Part shown: positions 57,290 to 64,000 of the stretch, piece by piece | Position numbering within the stretch: position 1 is the stretch's first letter | Layout: every line of letters starts with the position of its first letter | Origin: Patagioenas fasciata | Lineage: Eukaryota; Chordata; Aves; Columbiformes; Columbidae | Assembly: GCF_037038585.1 (NCBI RefSeq) | Contig: NC_092522.1 | Location: forward strand, 125,036,661-125,100,660 | Reading direction: 5' to 3' | DNA: 64,000 bases | Notes under the pieces: model-generated | What the model saw: the letters and a program-made list of their open reading frames with translations, nothing else | What the model was told of the DNA's origin: nothing | The model's database searches: none | Translations under genes and position numbers: made by a program

Positions 57290-57512
57290 CCCCAGGTCCA
57301 TGCAGCCGTCCCAGTGGCTCGTTGTGCCCGGGGGTGGGGGCTCTCTGGGGCGGCTGCACCATCCCCTGCGACAGCTCAGCCCTGGGGCACCGGGCAGCCC
57401 TTGTGTGTCACTGTGATGTCACCGGTGCATCACAAACGTGGCCCCTATTTAAGTGGGTTTCGGGGAGGCTCAGGTGTCACTTTGACTGCACGCGAGCCAG
57501 TGAGCAAGCGAG

Positions 57513-59069
57513 ATGGGCAAGTGTGTGGAAAACACATCACAGATGGAAGGAAAAGCAAAGGCGCAGGTAGGAGCGGGTGCTTCGGTGTCACCCCAACCTC
57601 TCCTCACCCCGGGGATCTCGCCGGGTTTCTCGGCCTCCCCAGCTGACACTTTGCACATCCCCTTGTCCTGCAGAGACCCCAGAGGAGATTCTGGTGCTGT
57701 GTCAAGAACATGGGGGAATGGTTGCTGACCTTCATCGTAATCCTGCCTCTCGCGGTCCTCTGCAACATCCTGCTGCCCTGCATCTTGCTGGGCATCCTGG
57801 GTGTGGACACCTACAAGGCCCGTCGGGCCAACACCACCAAGGCCAAGGTCGGTGTCTGTCCTGGGCCCCGTTTTGGGAGGGAACAGTGAGCAGTGCCCAT
57901 TGCCCACCCCGCCTGGCGCCTGCCCTGGAGCCACCGAGCCACCTCCGCTGGGCACCAGGCTTGGGGCTGGGCCACTCCTGTCCCTGTCACTCCAGCCACC
58001 CTTCCCAGGGTCCTTGGTTCCTGGCCGAGAACGGACACCTCACACTGACCCGGGCTTTGCTTCCTGCGGACAGGGCACCTCTATGAGGATGAAACCTCAG
58101 AGCAGCAGCGGGACGGACCCCATGGGGGAGCAGCCCCGTCCCAGAGCTGCCTGTGCCGACAGCAGCTCCAAGCTCAACAGGAACCGGCACGGCATCGGCA
58201 ACACGGAGGAGCTCGCCAGATCCCTGATGCAGTCCCTGGACATGACTGAAGTCTGCCTTAACCTGCTGGAGAAGCTGAAGATAAGATCTCAGGATGGCGA
58301 GTCTCATGTCCCACCTGCAGACAGGATGAGCAAATATCCCGTATGCCTGGAGTGCCGTCGATGTGTCACCAGCGGCTGTCCGCACTGCAGTGGGCCTGTG
58401 GAGCAACAGGGCCTGCCCCTGCTGGTTGTTGTTCTCCAGAAAATGAGCCTGGTGTCATACATTGGTGGCCTGGAGCCGGAACTGGATGTGAAAATGAGAC
58501 TGATCTTTGCACTCATCATCAGTGGAAAGCCGGTCTACACATGGGAGAAAATACAGATGCTCCCCGAAAGAGCCCCCGAGACGAGCTGCAAGGACTGTGA
58601 CGGCTCTCTGCCCACGAGCCTTTGGGGCAGCGAGTGCTCAAAGGCCCCACAGCCCATCTTCAGCGCCCAGGGGACACCAGAGGGACAGACAGGACTGGGC
58701 GAGGAGGACAGAAGGGCTGCTCCAGACCTGCAGCCGCCTGGGCAGGGGGAGTTTCTCCCCAGCACAGTCTCCATGTATCCCCGGCCCCCATGGGCACAGG
58801 CCCCCTCGCCTGCGGCCCTGGACCGGCTGCGCGGGGCTGGGCTGGAGCCGCTGCCCCCGGTGGGGTTCAAGGTCCTGGGGCAGGGGCTCAGTCTGCAGTG
58901 TGTCCAGCACTCCTGGGCCACTGCGATGAGGAGCGTCAGGACCGCACTGTGCTGTCAGTGCATCGGGAGCTCGGAACCCCCCGGCACCGTGGAGCGGGAC
59001 CAGATTGTGCATCTGGATCTGCAGCGCAGGGCTCACGCGCCCTTGTACACCACGGAGGAGGTGGCGTGA
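57513..59069 (+). CDS. Gene X copy 4
   Basis: Exons 57513-57566, 57674-57847 and 58074-59069; 407 codons, intact. The protein looks identical to copy 2 with at least one silent difference (TCG to TCA near 58455). The 5' UTR lacks one AGCAAGTG-type octamer compared with copy 2. TATTTAA lies at 57446-57452. Function unknown. Confidence 0.75.
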
Positions 59070-59977
59070 AGAGCTCTGGCAGGACAAGGTGGGACGGCGA
59101 GGAGCGTGGGCAGGGGCAGCGCAGCGTGGGAGGCCGGGGCCGGGCTGTCCCGTGCAGCTGTCGGAGCCGGGTTGGTGGGGAGGTGTTTCTGCAGGACGAG
59201 GTCCTGTGGAGTGTTGGGGTGGCGCTGGCAGACGGGGTGAACTCCGCTGGTGCTGGTTTGGGTGGGGGTGACACAAAGTGCTGACTCCCCACCAGCTGGG
59301 TCCCCTTGGCCCATGGAGGTGCTCCAGCAGGTGGCCGCTGGTTCCCGTGTGCGCTGAGCCAGCTGCCCCCACCCTGCTGGGGCCCAGGAGACGCCCCATG
59401 CTGCTGCTCACACCCCCGACTCGTTTGCTCCCTGTGCAGCCCCGGCCCAAGGACAGGAGGAGCCCCCAAGCGCCTGGAGCTCTGCTGGGATGGAGCGAAG
59501 ATCCGCCTGCCGCCTCTGGAGGCCTCGGGCAGCAGAGCCCCGAAGAGCAGCTGTGAGCGGAGAGCTCAGCGCCGACACCACGCTTCTGTCACCATTAAAC
59601 TCTGCAATCCTTGAAACAGCCTTGAGAGCTCTTCATTTCTGGACTAAACCGGGGGAACAAGCTCCAGGCTCCGCGGGGCTGGCGGGGGGCGCTGTGCACA
59701 GCGGGATCCTGGCACAGCCCCTGTGCCGCCTCACAGGGCTCTGCTGACCCAGCCAGGACCAGCAGCGCAGAGCACACAGCACCCAGCGAGCTCTCGGAGC
59801 CGTTTCTCAGCACCAATAACTCCGCCCTGACCCCCTTTATCTCCCCTGCCCCTCGGCTCGGGCCCGCAGACGTTACTCGCCCCCAACGGTCGCTGGCAGG
59901 AGGCGGGAAAGCGCGGGGACCATCTGCCGAGTTGCCGAGAGGCGCAAGAACCTCAGACGCGCATGCCCAGTGCTGGC

Positions 59978-60022
59978 GTTGCCAAGCAACGCGGGGACGC
60001 CGCAGCCGCCGTGCGCATGCGC
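59978..60022 (+). promoter_or_regulatory. RFX X-box-like and NRF1-like sites in F4
   Basis: GTTGCCAAGCAAC at 59978-59990 and TGCGCATGCGC at 60012-60022, upstream of the ATG at 60055. Confidence 0.7.
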
Positions 60023-60054
60023 TGCAGCCGCCGCTCCGGGCGGGCCGGGGCTCC

Positions 60055-60161
60055 ATGAGCCGGGCAGCGGGCGCGGATGCGGGATGGCGGGCACCGGGCC
60101 CGGCCCCCAGCGACCCCGGGCCCCAGGAGCGCATCGCCGCCCGCCTTGATACCGAGCGCCG
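60055..60161 (+). CDS. DRC1: DRC1-like first coding exon, copy F4
   Basis: 107 nt, same peptide as F2 (PQERIAARLDTER plus CG), donor GTAAGA. S4, unlike S2, carries no recognisable exon 2. Confidence 0.65.
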
Positions 60162-62520
60162 GTAAGAAACGGGGCTCGTGTTTTCCTCGCCCCGCCTGCC
60201 CCCCCCACCGGCTCCGCCTAAATCAAAGCCGGGCCCAGGCCGCTCCCTGCCCCACGCCGGCACCAGGTCCCGCTTCTTCTCCCCAGACTCTGTCTGGTCG
60301 CAGGTGATCTCCTCTTCCCCAGACTGTCACTGGAGTTCATGCCCCCACCCCCGAACTAGTCCCCGTTCCCTCACCCCAAACTGGCACGCACTGCCGAGCC
60401 CCCCCAGGAGCGGCACAGGCTCGGAGACCGTCCCCAGGGCTCAGAGCAGCCCCCGCCCCACACCAGCCCTGGGGCAGGACCCCTGCCACAAACTGGCGGG
60501 GGGCAGGGAGCCAGCGTGGCCTTTCCGGCCTTCCTGGCACCCAGGCCCTCCCCCCAAACTGGCCTTGGGCCAGGGACCACCCTGAATCCTGAGCCAGGCA
60601 GAGACCTCCCCACTCCCTGCTGAATGGCAGCGGGTCAGGGACCACCCCCGCAATCCCAGCTCAGCCCGAAGTCAAGGCCATCCCTGTGCTGTCCCCGGCC
60701 CAGCGCTGGGGCAGCAATACCTTCTTCCCCAAGATATTGCCCTGCCACGGACCCACTGCCCCCGCACAGACTCAGCACCAGGCCGGTGCTCTCCTGGGTC
60801 AGGCCGCTGTTGTTCTCAATGCTGGGACTCCCCAGCCATGGGGACACCTTTCCCCAAACCAGGACGGAGCTGGGGGCCTTGCCCCCTCTGTCTCTCCAGG
60901 CTGGGTGACATGGGACTGTGAAGTGGCAGCGCCTGCCACCCCCTTCTCAGCTGGGGCTGGCTCGGGCTCTTCCCCACCCTGCGGAAACCCAGGGCAACAA
61001 CCACCATCTGCTCCCCAAACCGAGAGCGACCCTCCACAAGGTGCCTGTGAACCCCGGTACCAACCCACGGGACCAAAACGTCCCTGCGTCACTAACGTCC
61101 CCTCCCACCCAAACAGGCTTGTGTTCTCCTTCCTGACCCCAGAGCTTCCTTTTAGCTTAGACTGATCCCAAGCAAGGACCGTGGGACCGGTGCCAGCCCT
61201 CCAGCGGCTCTGGACACGCTGGTGTCTTCATGGCCGATCAAGTGTCCCCCCAGCCAACAAAGGGCTCTGTCCCCTGCCCTCCTCCCCAGGGACGCAAAGA
61301 GGGGCTGAGCCCCCAGCTGTGCCCCAGGAGTAACCAGCCCTGGGCTGCACTCCCAGCTGCCCACAGAGAAGCCTGGACCCCGTTTTCCCTCGGAGAGGCC
61401 GTCCCAGCCCCTCCTGCCTCCTTCCTGCGGCTGTGGGGACGCCCTGGCTGCTGCCGGGGGAGTCACTGAGCGCTCTGCTCACTGCAGTGTTCAGATCTGG
61501 CTCTGATTCCACGCGCGCCTTTGCTTTGTTCAGCTGTAGACGTTGCTTGTGCTCCATGGCCTTGCAGGTTCTGTTTTGTCTGAATCAACCCTTCCCTTCT
61601 CAGCAAAGTGCAAAACAGGCCCCGCTTTGCAGTTGTCTGGGATGTCTCCCAATTAGCCTTGGGTTGTTATTTTTCCCGGTCAGTTCTGTTCTTCCCAGCA
61701 AAGTGCAAACTGGGCCTTATCTTGCAAGTGGTCAGTGGAGTTTGTAGTTGCTTTTGGGAAATGTGAGTAAAACTTTACAACGGAAAATTCTAGCAAATCC
61801 AGCCTACCAAGTAACATGAAGCAGAGAGTATATTAAAAATCATTCAACTGTATATGTCTAAGTAATTTATTATATTTAGTATGCATTGACTTAAGCTGAA
61901 TGATTAGTATTAAACTTAAATGGGGCTCATCCACTGAGCTGTGAGCAGTAAAACCATGGCCACACAGCTCACTTGTTGAGCAGGGGGAGCTCCCAGTAGC
62001 TCATCCAGGCTGTTGTATTTAGAGAGTAAAGGGGTTGACCCATAGTCAAATTGCACACGGTAGGAAAAGCCTGCACAGGAGTCCCTGAGCCCACAAGTTA
62101 CTGGGGTTCAGTGCCCGTTCTGCTTCCCGTGGGTCTCCCGGCAGGAGTTCTTGGCCTGGCTGCGGCTCAGGCCGTTCCCTCCTCTGGAGCCCGGACCAAA
62201 CTGCTCTGCTGTGCATCCAAACCCAGCCCAAATCCCGAGCCCCATCCGCACACACAGGGGAAGCAAAATAAGCAGGTGCTCTCAGCACAGTCCTCTTGGT
62301 GCTGCTGCCCTGCAGGGTTTGCCAGGAGAAGGACGAACCCCGAGGGCATGGAGGTCCTTGCAGTGCCCATCAAACCCCACCACAGCATGGAAACACAAGG
62401 GGTTTGGGTCTGCACGGGCACCCCAGCGTGGGGATAGGAATTCACGCGGCTTCTGGAAAAGAACCAGCTCATGGGTGACCTGCAGCAGGTGGAGTGGGGA
62501 ACGGGCAGGGACAACCAGCA

Positions 62521-62651
62521 ACCACAGAGTCACAGGATGGTTTGGGGTGAAGGGACTGTTAAGCTCCCCCTGTGCCACCCCTGCCATGCGCAGGGACATC
62601 TTCAGCAGCTCAGGTTGCTCAGAGCCCCCTACAGCCTGGGATGTCTCCAGA
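62521..62651 (-). mobile_element. Inverted CR1 fragment in S4
   Basis: Same insertion as in the other spacers. Confidence 0.85.
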
Positions 62652-62662
62652 GATGCCCAATT

Positions 62663-63165
62663 TGTGGCAGGTTCACCCCCCCAACCACCACCCTGAAAGC
62701 ACCAGAAGCTTCTCCACCCATAGACAACTATGGTCATGTACCCACCCCTTGGTCAACAGACAGGGCCCTTGACCAATGAAACTCCTGAGCTGAGAGAAGT
62801 TTCTGGACAACTGCCATAAGTGACAACAGCTTAGGATGGCCCGAGGGTATAAATGGAGCTGCCAGAGCCAACCTTTGCTGTGAGTTGGTGACTTTGGAGT
62901 AGGGGGCTTGTAATGGAAGGTTGTGCTTAGAGTGGGATGGCGTCTGGAGAACATTCCTTGAGGATTCAGCCACCTCGCTGACCTGGTGAGTGATCTTCTG
63001 GGGATCCTTGAGATTCCTCACCTTTAGTAATTGAACTCCCAACCAATACCCAAATCCGTGTTGTTTAGTGTTGTCAGAGTGCTGAGTAATTTTAGATAAA
63101 CCCCATTTCTATTTGGTTCTCCTCTAAGCAGCTCTGGTCATCATAAGGTCTGGAGCTTGTTGCAG
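62663..63165 (+). mobile_element. Probable solo LTR in S4
   Basis: Fourth copy of the LTR; fossil, family not identified. Confidence 0.45.
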
Positions 63166-63311
63166 CCTGGGTAGATTGTTTGCGTTATTTTGCAGAGAAT
63201 GCAGGGGAGCATCGGGGGCTGGGGACACACAGAGCCCGGTGCCTCCAGGCCCAGGCGACTGTCACAGTGTCCCATGGTGCCCTGGGCTGCAGGTGGGTGG
63301 CCCAGAGGGAC

Positions 63312-63377
63312 CTTCCCTTCCCTTCCCTTCCCTTCCCTTCCCTTCCCTTCCCTTCCCTTCCCTTCCCTTCCCTTCCC
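63312..63377. repeat. CTTCC microsatellite, about 13 copies
   Basis: Expanded as in S2 but two units shorter. Confidence 0.97.
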
Positions 63378-63507
63378 GCAGGCCCTGGGACGAGGGGTCA
63401 AAGTTTTCACATGTAAATAGAAATTAGAACTAAACGGGACGGGCTGTATCCTGTCCGACTGTGATCTCATTCTGCTGTTGAACTTCTAGGCAAAGAAAAT
63501 TAAATGT

Positions 63508-64000
63508 ACACTTGCTCGGCCATGAAGACACCAGCGTGTCCAGAGCCGCTGGAGGGCTGGCACCGGTCCCACGGTCGTTGCTTGGGATCAGTCTAAGCTA
63601 AAGGGAAGCTCTGGGGTCAGGAAGGAGAACACAAGCCTGTTTGGGTGGGAGGGGACGTTAGTGACGCAGGGACGGTTTGGTCCCGTGGGTTGGTACCGGG
63701 GTTCACAGGCACCTTGTGGAGGGTCGCTCTCGGTTTGGGGAGCAGATGGTGGTTGTTGCCCTGGGTTTCCACAGGGTGGGGAAGAGCCCGAGCCAGCCCC
63801 AGCTGAGAAGGGGGTGGCAGGCGCTGCCACTTCACAGTCCCATGTCACCCAGCCTGGAGGGACAGCGAGGGCTTGGGCAAGGCCCCCAGCTCCGTCCTGG
63901 TTTGGGGAAAGGTGTCCCCATGGCTGGGGAGTCCCAGCATTGAGAACAACAGCGGCCTGACCCAGGAGAGCACCGGCCTGGTGCTGAGTCTGTGCGGGGG
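63508..64000 (-). repeat. I4: inverted F arm, cut by the window end
   Basis: The first 493 bp of a fourth inverted arm, closest to I2. The DRC1-like exon of this arm would lie to the right of the window. Confidence 0.88.

Larger units (their letters stand above)
59619..61245 (+). repeat. F4: CpG-rich arm
   Basis: Closest to F2. Confidence 0.9.
61246..63507. repeat. S4: spacer
   Basis: A mosaic: its middle segment resembles S1 and S3 (no DRC1 exon 2), but its end has the expanded CTTCC run as in S2. Confidence 0.88.
33832..64000. repeat. Compound segmental array, units of about 7.75-7.95 kb (X-F-S-I), cut by the window end
   Basis: Block order is X1 33832-36120, F1 36121-37748, S1 37749-39955, I1 39956-41579; X2 41580-43917, F2 43918-45543, S2 45544-47926, I2 47927-49530; X3 49531-51867, F3 51868-53456, S3 53457-55663, I3 55664-57289; X4 57290-59618, F4 59619-61245, S4 61246-63507, I4 63508 onward. 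I is the inverted copy of F. F-to-F distances are 7797, 7950 and 7751. Copies differ by scattered substitutions and small indels, which argues against a simple assembly stutter, although collapse or false duplication cannot be excluded from sequence alone. Confidence 0.93.

Overview
The window is nuclear DNA from a bird. At least twenty fragments of CR1 LINEs, the characteristic avian retroposon, are scattered through it, often back to back. The genes have vertebrate exon-intron structure, and the recognisable pair (SELENOI followed by DRC1) matches the neighbours on human 2p23.3. I cannot name the species.

Region 1 (1-11948) is intronic: CR1 pieces in otherwise featureless DNA, most likely intron 1 of SELENOI. 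Region 2 (11949-23551) holds nine exons of SELENOI, ethanolaminephosphotransferase 1, on the + strand. They encode 384 residues including a UGA selenocysteine codon at 23498-23500. All splice phases agree and the CDP-alcohol phosphotransferase signature is intact. The first coding exon (about 19 residues) is not in the window. Region 3 (23552-33831) starts with the SELENOI 3' UTR, which contains a perfect 16-bp hairpin, and continues into gene-poor DNA with CR1 pieces, an 18-copy GC-rich minisatellite (about 27991-28463) and a possible poly(A) site near 29208.

Region 4 (about 33832 to the window end) is the unusual part: a compound segmental array with a period of about 7.75-7.95 kb, more than 30 kb long and running off the right edge. 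Each unit has four blocks: X (about 2.3 kb, an intact three-exon gene for a 407-residue single-pass membrane protein with a cysteine cluster, which I do not recognise), F (about 1.6 kb, CpG-rich, carrying a DRC1-like promoter and first exon on +), S (about 2.2-2.4 kb spacer with a CR1 piece and a probable solo LTR) and I (F again, inverted). The window therefore has four copies of gene X and seven of the DRC1-like first exon, alternating in strand. Exon 2 of DRC1, in the matching splice phase, is recognisable only in the second unit. Units 1 and 3 resemble each other, as do units 2 and 4, so the array seems to have grown by duplicating a dimer of about 15.7 kb, with some mosaicism.

SELENOI makes phosphatidylethanolamine in the ER/Golgi; DRC1 is a nexin-dynein regulatory complex subunit of motile cilia, and its promoter copies carry an RFX X-box-like site and an NRF1-like palindrome, as expected of a ciliary gene. 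No functional link between SELENOI and the array is implied; they are neighbours. The body of DRC1 (exon 3 onward) was not found here and may lie to the right.
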